Shown one piece after another: positions 23,101 to 35,100 of a DNA stretch of 64,000 nucleotides. The stretch is from Dipteris shenzhenensis (Eukaryota; Polypodiophyta; Polypodiopsida; Gleicheniales). How positions within the stretch are numbered: the first letter of the stretch is position 1; every line of letters begins with the position of its first letter. A model generated the notes under the pieces. It was not told the origin of the DNA. It saw nothing but the letters and a program-made list of their open reading frames with translations, and did no database searches. A program made the position numbers and the translations under genes. The stretch lies in the NCBI GenBank assembly GCA_047967505.1, contig CM106541.1. One strand, given 5' to 3'.

Positions 23101-26100
23101 GACCCAGCAGTTCTTCTTATGGGGCACCTGTCTTATTAGTCAAAAAGAAAAATGGAACCTATCGAGTGTGCATAGACTATCGTGCACTAAACAAAATCAC
23201 AGTGAAGAACAAATATCCAATCCCTAGGATTGATGATCTTTTGGACAAATTGAAAGGAGCCAAGGTCTTCAGTAAGATAGATCTCAAATCTGGCTATCAT
23301 CAAGTTCGTATGGTAGAAGAGGATATATACAAGACTGCCCTTAGAACTCAAACGCGACATTATGAGTTTCTAGTTATGCCTTTTGGGCTAACTAATGCTC
23401 CAGCTACTTTTAGTAGAATGATGAACCGAATCTTTCTTAAACACCAAGATTGTGTGGTAGTATTTTTCAATGATATTCTGGTGTTTAACAAAGATGTTGA
23501 GGAGCATAAGGAACATCTGAAGCTAGTCTTTTCACTCTTGAAAGAAAATCAATTGTACATAAATCCTGAAAAGAGCAGTTTCTTTTAAGATCAGATAGAG
23601 TATTTGGGTCACATTGTATCCGTCGATGGGATTCGAGTAGATCCAAAGAAGATTGAGTGCATAGTCACATGGCCTAAAACCCGAGATATACATGAATTGA
23701 GATCATTCTTGGGATTGTGTAGCTTTTACAGAAAGTTTGTCAATAATTTTGCATACATTGCACATCCATTGACAGACCTTCTTAGAAAAGCTAAGCATTT
23801 CTTATGGACTGAGCGTCAAGATAAATCTTTTACAGCTTTGAAAGAAGCTCTCACACAAGCTTCTGTGTTGCAATTACCCGATTTCTCTAGACCATTCTTT
23901 GTAGTTGTAACCGATGCTAGCATTAGAAAAAAAGGGAGCTCATTTTGGGGCCTTTTAGAAGAGAGAAAATAGGCTCTCAACCAATCGGGAGTGGGCCAAC
24001 GTAACATTGAAAATTCAACAAAAGAAGATGAAAATAAGAAAAAGAAATAGTACTATATGTTCGTAGAAGCATGTCACATTAATGAGGTGATCTAATTTGA
24101 ATCTTTAAAAAATTTATTTTCTATGCAGAATTTGGTGATTCTGACACCACAGACGCGTCCGGAACGGCCCAAAACCCCAAGAACGGCACTGGAAACGCTG
24201 GAATCGGACATCCGGAGGCCCTGAGAAAGGTACCAAATCGCGTTTTTCTGCAAATCTCACTTTTCGGCCTTTTTTGGCCGTTTCCGAGCCTCCGGATGTC
24301 CGATTCCAGCGTTTCCAGTGCCGTTCTTGGGGTTTTGGGCCGTTCCGAACGCGTCTGCGGTGTCAGAATCACCAAATTCTGCACAAAAAATAAATTTTTT
24401 AAAGATTCAAATTAGATCACCTCATTAATGTGACATGCTTCTACGAACATATAGTACTATTTCTTTTTCTTATTTTCATCTTAGGTACCAAATCGCGTTT
24501 TTCTGCAAATCTCACTTTTCGACCTTTTTTGGCCGTTTCCGGGCCTCCGGATGTCCAATTCTAGCGTTTCCAGTGCCGTTCTTGGGGTTTTGGGCCGTTC
24601 CGGACGCGTCTGCGGTGTCAGAATCACCAAATTCTGCACAGAAAAGTGTTGCTCTTATATGAACATTGAATATAAAGCATGTGAAAGAATATATTTATTC
24701 TTTTTCACACTGACATTTCTCACGCAAGTATCCATATTTTCTTGCTTTTGTAGAGAGAGAAAAGAGAAAAGAGAAAAGAGAAAATAGTGAATTTCTTACA
24801 GGGCCCCAAAATGAGCTCCCTTTTTTCCTAATGTGGATATGGAATTGGAGCCGTACTTATGCAAGATGGACATCCAATAGCATATGAGAGCCGAAAATTA
24901 AAACCAACAGAATGCAATTATAGCACATATGATAAAGAATTAACCGCCGTTGTGCATGCTTTACGAATGTTGAAACATTATTTGATGGGAGCTGAGTTTC
25001 TTATCAAAACCGATCAGCAAAGTATCAAGCATTTGTTAACTCAGCCACTAATATTCGATAGGCACATCAAGTGGGCATCATTTATACAGAGTTTTCAGCC
25101 CATGATTCAGTATCAACCTGGAAAGGAAAATGTAGTTGTTGATGCTCTTAGCAGAAAGCCAAGTATTAATTACATCACTGCTGTAGAGACCCAGCCTTTT
25201 GAAGGTATGAAGAATTCTTATCAAGGGGATCCAGACTTCTCCGATATATGGAACAAATTAGAAAATAACAATTGGAATCCTATGTTGGACTATTCATGCA
25301 ATGATGGATACCTCTTTTTCAAAAGAAATTATGCATCACTCGACCCTTTAGACAAATTGTAATGGAGGAAATGCACCAACCACCATATATGGGACATAGG
25401 GGAGTGACTGCCACTTTACAAGTGATAGCAAGAGAATTCCATTGGCCTACTATAAGAAAAGATGTGGCTAAGTTTGTAGCCGAATGCATCACTTGTTAGA
25501 AGATCAAGAGTTACAAAGGCAAGACCCCAGGATTGCTTATGCCTTTGCCTATTCCTACACAACCTTGGGAACAAATATATATGGATTTCATAACAGGTTT
25601 TCCTACTACATGATATGATTTGGACGATAATAGATCGCTTTAGTAAGCAAGCTTATTTCATCCCATGCAAGAAGACTTTAACAGCTTAGCAAGCTGCACA
25701 TTTATTCATCAAGCATATCTTTGTTCATCATAGCTTGCCAAAGACTATAGTGTTTGATCGAGATTTGAAGTTTTGCAGTAATTTCTGGACTGCATTATTT
25801 CATAATCTAGGCACTAAGTTAGACTTATCATCAGCTTTTCATCCAGAATCAAATAGACAAACTGAGGTTACAAACAATACTATTTAGGATATGATAAAAG
25901 CTTATGCAGGACGTCAACCAAAGACTTGATACAAATACATTCATCTCTTACAGTTTGCTTATAATAATACTCCTCATTCTGCAACTGGAAGAGCACCCTT
26001 TGAGATTATCTATGGGAAGGTTTTACCTATTCCTATCACACGATTGACCCATAGAGTGGAGGCAGCAGATGCATTTACCTATGACTATCAAAATATTCTT

Positions 26101-29100
26101 AAAGAGGTTTGAGAAGCCATTGCAATCGCTCAAGAGAAGTATACGAAACAAGCTAATAAGAAACGGAAAAACATGCTTTTTAAAGAAGACGATTATGTAC
26201 TTCTTCGGATTGAGAAAAGAAGATTGAAGAGTGTTGAGAAATGGCCAGTAATCAAGATGTCACCACGTTTTTATGGACCATTCAAGGTGATTCAGAAAAT
26301 CAATGATCTAGCTTATAGGCTTGAATCACTTGATAATTGGAAAATACATAATGCTTTCCATATCAGCCTCTTAAAGCCCTTCAAAGGACCTTTACCTATT
26401 CATCCTATCTATGAAGAGGCCCCATTGATTGTTGATAAAGAAGAAATTCTAGAACCCAAACGCATTGTTGATCATCAACAGACCTCGACCCGAAAAGGAA
26501 ATGTCTATACTAAATACTTGCTCAAATTTAAGAACCATCCAAGAGACGATGCTCAGTGGATGCCTGAGCAGTTCTTTCGAACTTTTCCAGACCTCCTTAG
26601 TTCCTATAATCAAACACGCAACTGAGGTCAATTGCAATCCAAGCAAGAGGGATGTTACGGAAATTATATTTCTCATATATCTTGCTTTGGACATTATTAT
26701 TTTTAGTCGAGTGTGACTATAGCAAAGTACTCCATAGGAGCGCACCAGACGCGGCGGGGGTCCTAGTGGATACTTTGTGTGGTTAGTTGGGGACGCCAAA
26801 CTAGCTTGTGTTTTGCCATGCTAGATGGTCGGTATTGTGGGTGATTCCATGTTAATACTGATGTCGCTAGTATCATTGGTGTTGTGCTTGATTATTGTGC
26901 TTTGAGCGCGGTTATGTTGGGATTGGTTGATTCGGTGATTCGTTCAATCGATTGTTAATAACTAATGTAATTGGCGGCTTGAGTACAGGTGATGGAACTC
27001 ATAGCGAGAATTGGAGTTAGTACAAGGGTACCGATTGAGGTATCGCACAGCGCATTATAAATGGCCATGGGCCAATTTTGTATTTGTTTTATTATTGCAA
27101 GTTTGAGCAGTATATTTTGTGGAGGACATAATTCATTTTTGGGCCCTAAGATGGCTATGTAAGGCAAATCCCTCATTTTTGGATGAGAGGGATAATTTTG
27201 GCTCCTTGGTGCTTTTATGGAATATCATAAATACTCTAGATGAGGAAGTGTGAGCCACTCATCTAGGGGGGGGAGATTGTACCTAGTCAGCTGTCGCTCT
27301 CATAGTGTGATTGTGATCTTCTTCTCCAATTGATGGTGAATTTGTGTGAAAAGAATTACCTTTTGGTTTCAAATCAAGATTGCATGTCCACCTCAGGGTC
27401 AGGGCCCCTATCCTGAGGTGTCACCAAAGTCTGCGAAGAAGACAGCAAACCCACAATATCCTGCTCTGGGAAGAGGGTTCGTTGGCTGTTACAGCAGCCC
27501 AAGTAATGCCCACACCAGAATTTTCTTGAGGGGTGTGGCCATTAGAGGAAGTACCACTCCAAGTGCATGAAGGTACTGAAGGAGAGGCATTCCCATTAAC
27601 AACAGCCGGCTCTTTACCTTTCTCTTGAGCAACATACACCTGTTTAGTCCCTTTATTTTTTGTCACAGTAGATACAGCACTATCCTTGTTTTGCTGAAAA
27701 ACAGGCATCAAATCTTTCGACAATTTCTGCAGGCACAAGGGGCATTGTGAGGCCATATGCCCAAATTTTTTACAGTCAAAACAAGCTCTTGCAAATAAAC
27801 CCCATTTGAGCTTGTAGAAAGCACTGCCCATCAAAATATTATTGACCGTGACTGAATAAGACTCAGGTGTGGGATTATCAGTATCCCATAAAATACAAAA
27901 TCTGTTTGGATTCCCATTCGATGTCAGAGGACAGACCACCTTGCCTAAAGAAGCTGCAATCTTAAGCAACAGGGAAGCCAAACACCGAGGAAAATCCACC
28001 ACCTCCACCCAAACCGGGCATCTGTGTCGAATCAAAGCTTGATAATCCTTAGTTGGGGACCATGGTAAGACATGCACCATCTGCTGTCCGAAGAAGAGAG
28101 GAGAATGCTCTAAGAGCATCTGCTTATGCTCCTCATCAGTGAGAATGACCTCAAAGAAACCTCGTGCTGCATAATGAACTTTGCGCACAAAGGAACCCCC
28201 TAAAGTGCTTGTCAACCACTTGCCAACATCTGCAGCAACAGGCATACGTCCAGGAAAGAAAATAATAATAGCATGTTGTGCGTAATCCCTCACAGGGTCC
28301 ACAATATCATCTATCGCAACTATGAGACCAACAGTTGGGGCTGAATCCTTCCAATCTTTACGCGTATCCTCAAAGCCCTCATGCATGACATCATATACCA
28401 GCTTGGCTTCTAAGGAGTCATGAACAGGGTCATCCTAGCCCTCACACTGCTTTTGCTTCTTTTGCTATCCCAGACAATCCTTGTGGAAAGTCTTTTCAAA
28501 TGCATATTCAGCCATGGTGAATTATCCAAAGTCTATCACTTGTATACCTGTATAGAACCCCCCAAAAAAAAAACCCCAAGACAAACTTTGGATAGACTCC
28601 CTGTAAATGAACGTTGAATGATTCCCAAAGGACCTGTAACCTGTTCAGGAAGAAACCTTGTAGCTTGTACAACAACCCTAGCAGAGCGTTAAAGAAGAAA
28701 TTGCAGCACCTGTACGGAAGCGGAGATTGTATGGGAAAACAAAAAGGACTGTACGAAAAACTGTATGTAAAAGTTGTACGGGAACACACAGAGGAAGGCT
28801 ATACGGAAACACACATAGGACCGTATGAAAACCATGAAGCGATGGGAAGGCTGTACAAAAACACACACAGGACCGTACGAAAACAGTACACTTTTTTGGG
28901 TGAAATCTTTGATCACACCCCACACACACACACACACACGATTTTTTTTTTGTGTGAAGATTTTGATGCTTTATATTACACAGTAGCTTCCCCTAAATGA
29001 GGAGCTCAAAAGTACATTAGCAGCAGATCTCACTGTATGACAAGTATACATTATAGTCTATGTAATGAGTCTATAGACAATCGAAGAAAGATTGCTGCAG

Positions 29101-32100
29101 AGAGCGATTGAAAAAAGAGAAAGTGAAAAAAGTAGGATCACCAAGGACTCTATGATTTCTATCCTTCCATACAGTCCGTGCCCAGTATCGAACCCAAATG
29201 AAAAATAACTCAAACCCCCGTCTGCATGGGTGAATCCCAAAAAGCCAGAAATGCTTCCCAAAGGTAGCAGTAGGAAATCTAGCTCTCAAACATTGCCGAA
29301 GAAGACCCAAGAATCACGGGTGTGTGGACAGTGCCAAAGGAGATGAGGCACTGATTCCTGTGGAGCCAAACATCTGTGACAAGCAACCGGAGTAATATGT
29401 CTGTGTGCCAAGAGCTGACCAGACGGAAAAACCCCCAACATCACCCATACAAGGAAGGTAGCGTACTGTGAGATAGCCTCAAAGGATAGGTTGAAGAACC
29501 TGGGGAATAAAAAGTCCAATCTTCAAGCTCAAGTGGAGGTACCGGAAGAAAGGCCTGACGCATGCAAGCAATGTTTTGCCACAGAGCACGATAATCCATC
29601 CCTAAACTATATTGTCTGGCAACCAAAGGAAAAGGTGTCTGGGTTCCTGTGGAGCCAACGGACGATCAAAGACCTTTGACCAATGTATAATTTCAGCCCT
29701 TCAAGAATTTCCCTGCAAAGAGTCGCGGCAGCCATGCCAAATCAAATAACATTTTGGAGACCAAAGGACAGTCTTTGATCTTACCATTAATACAACCAAG
29801 CAGAAAATCCCACTGAGTTGGCTGCCAATGACCAAAAGCAGAAGTGGTGATTTGCAAAAGCAAATAGCACATCATGGCAACCCAAGGTTGATCTCCTTGC
29901 ATAAATTGCTGCATCATTTTGCCCTTATTAAGGATATGCATGTGAATGTTGAGAATATTAAAACCCCCATGCATCTATGGCAAACAGAGACGTTGCATTG
30001 AAAGCAATCTCAAAATTTTCCAGCCATGTTTAGAATGCCAAAAGTTTCCATAATGGTTGACATAAAGCATGTAAGATCTCCTTTGCCAAACATGATCAAA
30101 GGCAAGTGAAACTGAATGTATGCAACCAAAATAGATTGGACTATCCTTAGGCGAACATGCAACGCCCAAGTTGCCAATTTCCAATATTCTAGTTTTTTCT
30201 TCAATTTTGCAAATACTCAATCAGTTTGTTGATGGCAAGTAATCCTTCAGCCCGAAGGATAACCAAGATGGTGAACTAACTGATACGTGGTACAATTTCC
30301 CCCGGCCATAAAAGACTATGCCAGTCTTTAGAATGCAATGGTAAGAGCTTGGACTTGTGAAAATTCACATATAGACCAGCAGTCAAGCCATATAATGATA
30401 GAGCATGCATAAGGGAAGAAAGATCTTTCTCAGTATTCTTTGGAGCAAAAAAAGAATCATCAGCATATGCGTGAGCAACCATAGTGCGGCTTCCATGAAT
30501 TTCCAATCCATGCGACATGCCTCTAGCCACAAGATGATCCATGTATTGAAGTATTGGATGTGTGGCTATCACAGAGTACTAAGTGGACATCCTTGGCGAA
30601 CCAAACAACGGAGAGTCCAATTTTCAAAAATATCCCGAGATAATGTACAGGAAGCTTTACTGTTATTGTACAACTAGTAAATAACATGCTGCACTTTTTG
30701 CCAAAACCCAAAGCTCGCTGGTCTGTGAGGTGAAATCCCATTGAACCATATCAGAAGCCTTGGCAATATCAACTTGCAACAATAGCACATCCTGCTCAGT
30801 GTAGTTTGCCTATTCTATCCCAACATAGGCATTTGCAATATTATCAGTGATATGCCTTCGAGGAACAACCCATATTGGGCAGGATGGAGGCCATCATGTG
30901 AGTATCCTTTGATGCGATCAACCACCATTTTGAGCCAATGATTCACATATTTGCTTCTTTGGAAGAAGTTTGACAAGCCCTTTCTTCCATGAATCCAGCA
31001 TTTGTTGTTTTTGCCAAGCACAATTGACCTTTTGCGGCAAGTAGACTTAAAGATATCCCAATATGTGAGGAAAAATTCAACAATGAGAACATCCCATCCT
31101 AAAGACTTCCATCTGCCACAAGATTTTCTTGCATCAGATAACTCCCTTTCAGTAAAAGGTTCCTCCAACTCCAAAGCATGTGTAGGAGAAACAATGGGAA
31201 ACACATGCTACAAAAGCTGTCGCCGTGCAGACGAACTTCTTGTGAAGGGAGATCTGCATGCCCAAATTACCGAGCAAAGTGAGTGACACAAGCCGTAGCA
31301 AGTTGTGATCGAGAGGAAGTCCAAAAACCACCATGCATAAGCACTTGCCAAATACTTGCAGACTGCCTCTTGTAATATAGGCTTTTGAAAAACTGCCATG
31401 AGGAACAAAAGCCCTCTGTCTTGCTCTTGTCTCCCATTTAGTAATTTCTCTATGATCATTGCATTGTAGATAGTGTTTAGCCTGGCATAAATACATGTTT
31501 TCTTCCAAAGACAAAGGTAGAAAATGACTAAGCTCAGTCAATGTTTGGCAAGTGTTTTTTGCTTGAGCAATAGTGTCCCTCAATCTCTTCATATAGTTCT
31601 TACCATAATCATGAATGACTGCTTGCATTCTAGCAACAAAAGCATCCCATGCATAATCAATATCAGTATGGCTCTGATGCAAAAGAGGCTTAATGGCATC
31701 ACCAACCATTGCCTTGTAAGCATCATGCTCCAAGTAACTGCGAGAGGATTGAGGTGCATAGACTGAGGCAAATTGAAATATCTCTGCCTGGATGAGACAT
31801 TTTATAATGATCCATCTACCTTGATTGTCATTGAGGGCAACAACTGGTAGAAGATCATGCTTAATCAGAAAAACTACACTCGAAATAGAGTGCTCTCCTG
31901 CATAAAAGATATCATACCCAGCAAAATGATCTTGGCATTCCACATACATATGCTGATTATGTCTTGCAAAGCCACCATATCTGGCTGCAATTGATTGAGA
32001 TACACCCATATAAGTTTCCATTTCCTTGCATCACATAAACCCTGTACATTAAGTGTCAAGCATTTGATTTGTGACAGCATATTTACAGCTTATGTAAAGC

Positions 32101-35100
32101 TGATAGCAAGCTAAATCAAGTCTGCATATCCACCTCAAGGGCCTCTACCCTGACGTGACACAACAGCCTGTTCTTCAGGGAAAAGAGTACGACTTGTTGT
32201 CACAGCAGCCCATGTGATACCAATTCCTGAATTTTCTTTAGGGGTATGACCATTGGAAGATGTACCATTTCATGTGCGAGGAGGTAGAGGTCTCGATAGC
32301 TGATACAATTTTCCTTGAATTTCGTCCCCTGACTTTAGACTGAGAAGTGGATGGCATCGAGGTAGAAGCATTCCCATTTGAGACAACCTGTGCTTTCCCC
32401 TTATCTTGGGGTGCAGTCACCGGTTTATTGACTTTCCTTTTCACCACAGAAGACCCATTGGCATCCTTGTTTTGCATCAAAGTAGGCATAGCATCCAGAG
32501 TTATTATATGTAGAACCAAGGGGCATTGTGAAGCCATATGCCCAAATTTTTTGCATTCAAAACATGCTCCTGCAAATAAACCCCATTTGAGCTTGTAGAA
32601 AGCACTCCCCATAGCAAAATTATTTCTTGTGACAGAGTAGGATTTTGCCACAAAATGCAAAACCTATAGAATTTCCCATTCGGCCCTGGTGGACACACCA
32701 CCTTGCCCAAGGAAGCTACAAATTTTGATAGAGTGAAGCCAAACATTGAGGAAAATCTACCACCTCAACCCACACCGGGCAACAATGTCGAATCAAAGCT
32801 TGGTAATCCCTAGGGTAATACATGCACCATTTGTTTCCCATAAAAAAGTGGAGAGTGCTCCAACACTATTTGTTCATGGTGCTCATCCACCATTATGATT
32901 TCAAAAAAGCCCCCTTGGTGCATAATGCACCTTACAAACAAAATAGCCATCCAGTATCCTTGTCAACCAGCTACCCACATCTACTGCTGCTAGCATACGA
33001 CCCGGGAAAAACATAATGACAGCATGCTTGGCATATTCATGCATTGGATCCATTATTTCATTTACTTCCACCATAATTCCAACAATAGGAGCAGAATCTT
33101 TCCAATCCTTGCGTGTATCTTCAAAGCCTTCGTGCATGACATCATACACCAGCTGAGTCTCAAGAGAGGCATGAACAGAGTCATCCTGACCCAAATCCTT
33201 CTTTTGCTTCTTATGCATATAAGTCTTTATGTGGAACCTGAGCATGTACTAGGAGTGCTAGCCCTGAGCACCTGACACTCTTCTGTTACTTTGCTACTCT
33301 GGTATTTTGTTCACTAGTTTAGCATTTTAGCACTTTAGCTTTAGCTTTCAGTTTTCAGTTTTCAGCAAGGGTCTTAGTGAACCCTTTGCTTCAGCCCTCA
33401 GTTGGCTTGTATGAGGTACCTTTTGGATTTGCACTTTGTCTCACAGGCCCGCGAGGCCTCTTGCAGACGTTAATACATCTCTCTCTCTCTCTCCCCACAT
33501 ATGTGTGTGTGTGTGTGTGCACGTGCGCTTCTTGTAATATAAACAGATATGGATTTCAACCCCCCCAAAAAAAAGTGTGTGTATGTATGTATGTATGTAT
33601 GTGTGCTTTTATATATTTTTAAATTAAATATTTGTAATTTTATTTAAAATAAGACATGTCTTAAGTATCTTATTTTTAAGAAGCTTAAGATAACCCTGTT
33701 TAAAGTGTGTCTAAAATGTCATGTTGTAATGTGTTGAACAACCATGGTAAGAAGAAAAGCAGCATAAAGAAATGCGATACAAAGAGTACTGCCAATAAGC
33801 TGAATGATAACAAATATGACTCTACACTCTATAAATATTCATCACAAAACACATGTACTCCATGTAGGGCCATTGTCACCGGAAACATTTCGAAACGTAG
33901 AAACGTGAAACATTTCAACAAAAATGCAAAAGTTTTGAAATGCCTGGTTGTACTCTCTAGTGCCAAAAATGTCTAAAATATGTCCCACATATATATGGCA
34001 TGTTCAAATGATGCTTAACATGTAGAATTTCCAATAATACTACCCTTGGCCATGTTTCTTTGGGATAGAAACGTTTTGAAACGTCAGAAACGTTTCGAAG
34101 CAAAACACATTTGGTTGTGACTGTGTAGGGCTGACAAAACATGTGTCCCCATTGGTTAAGACTACCTTACTTTGACTACCAAATAGAATTTGGCATCGGT
34201 GCATCCTTTTGGCATTCAGCTTATGTTCCTAGAGAAGCAAGAAATATGAAAGATCAAAGCTAGGCATAGAAAGAGTTTCTCGTCAATTCATTTAGGATGC
34301 TTCCTAATTTACAATCCAAATTGTGAATTTACCAAGACACTAGAAGGAAAGCCTAGAGAAGTGGGCTCCAATTTCCAGTTCTAGTTAAGTGGGCTTAGCC
34401 TCCTATAGTTAAGTCCATTGCAAGGAATATACATGATATGATTTCCTCCTCAGCCTCTAGGAACCAAGACTTCAAGATAAGGGGAGGGCTGTGAAAACCT
34501 AGAGAAAAAGGTGCTCAGACATTTTGAACAAAATAGTGGCAAAGAAGCTAAGGTGGCCTTGGATGAAGGGGACAAAGATGCAAGTGACTAAAGGGGACAG
34601 GGGTCATGTCAATTTTTGGAAGAGTCCAAAGTGTACCACCCTCTAACCCAAAGGCTACGACACAAACTTTGAAGGCTAGGTCTCCTTACTAAATCAATGT
34701 GAGTAACCTTTAAGTGAGAGAATATCTCTAGCCAAATAGCCTTTGTTACGGATAATAATCATTGTGAGTAACCTTTGAGTGAGAGAATCTCTCTAAGGAA
34801 TAGAGCAAAAAAGGCTCTGTTTATGGATACAAGTTCTAAAGCTAAGGGAAGAGGAGAGGGCATGAACTAAAATTATGAATTTTATTATTTTTTCTTGTGG
34901 CGTGGAAGAATTCTGGGGAGTGGGGGGGGCATTAGGAAAATATAGGTCATGCATAGAAGCTAAAGGAGAAAGAAAGAAAGAAAGAAATTTTATTAGAGTC
35001 TTCGGAAGACCGATGGGTCTATGAGACTGAAAGAAAACCTGATACAAATCACACTAAGGGTGGAGCTACTGAAACGAGCATCATCACCCGTGCTGAATCC

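Larger units (their letters stand above)
19269..27371 (+). mobile_element. Ty3/gypsy chromovirus-type retrotransposon with both LTRs
   Basis: A complete LTR element: 719 bp LTRs at both ends beginning TGTTACGG and ending TTTCA, flanked by the 5 bp duplication AATCA (19264-19268 and 27372-27376). Internal order is gag, protease, RT, RNase H, integrase, chromodomain, the Ty3/gypsy order. The element is inserted in LINE 1 in opposite orientation. Coding is broken by small indels, about six C-to-T type stops, a changed RT active site and a 0.9 kb insertion in RNase H. Confidence 0.96.
17589..28915 (-). mobile_element. LINE 1, split by a gypsy insertion and internally deleted
   Basis: A non-LTR retrotransposon on the minus strand with ORF1 at 28515-27421 and the ORF2 start at about 19231. 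The 8.1 kb gypsy element interrupts it between the two ORFs, and the flanking LINE sequence rejoins cleanly when compared with LINE 2. ORF2 stops in the first RT motif at about 17800 and passes through A-rich and (GT)n sequence into the 3' UTR, so most of RT and the zinc domain are deleted. The 3' tail is A6 at about 17589. The exact 5' end is unclear; it lies between 28516 and 28915. Confidence 0.88.
28942..33270 (-). mobile_element. LINE 2, near full length, degenerate
   Basis: A minus-strand LINE of the same family as LINE 1, lying head to tail behind it. It has ORF1, the endonuclease start, RT with an AYADD box and a zf-RVT C-terminus, in order from about 33245 to 29058. The 3' UTR has GTAATATAAAGCATC and ends with a T10 run (A-tail) at 28942-28951 against an (AC)n tract at 28917-28939. 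Multiple stops, frameshifts and an endonuclease deletion make it inactive. The 5' end is approximate. Confidence 0.9.

Noticed and set aside
24121-24384. An 87-residue minus frame and its plus-strand relatives
   Set aside because: They come from the palindromic modules of the foldback element, readable on both strands.
19568-27176. A 73-residue frame found twice (19789-19568 and 27176-26955, minus)
   Set aside because: It lies in the gypsy LTRs, which are copies of each other; no coding signal beyond that.
28678-28937. Cys/Val-rich small frames near the (AC)n tract
   Set aside because: Generated by the CA repeat; looks like a cysteine-rich peptide only by composition.
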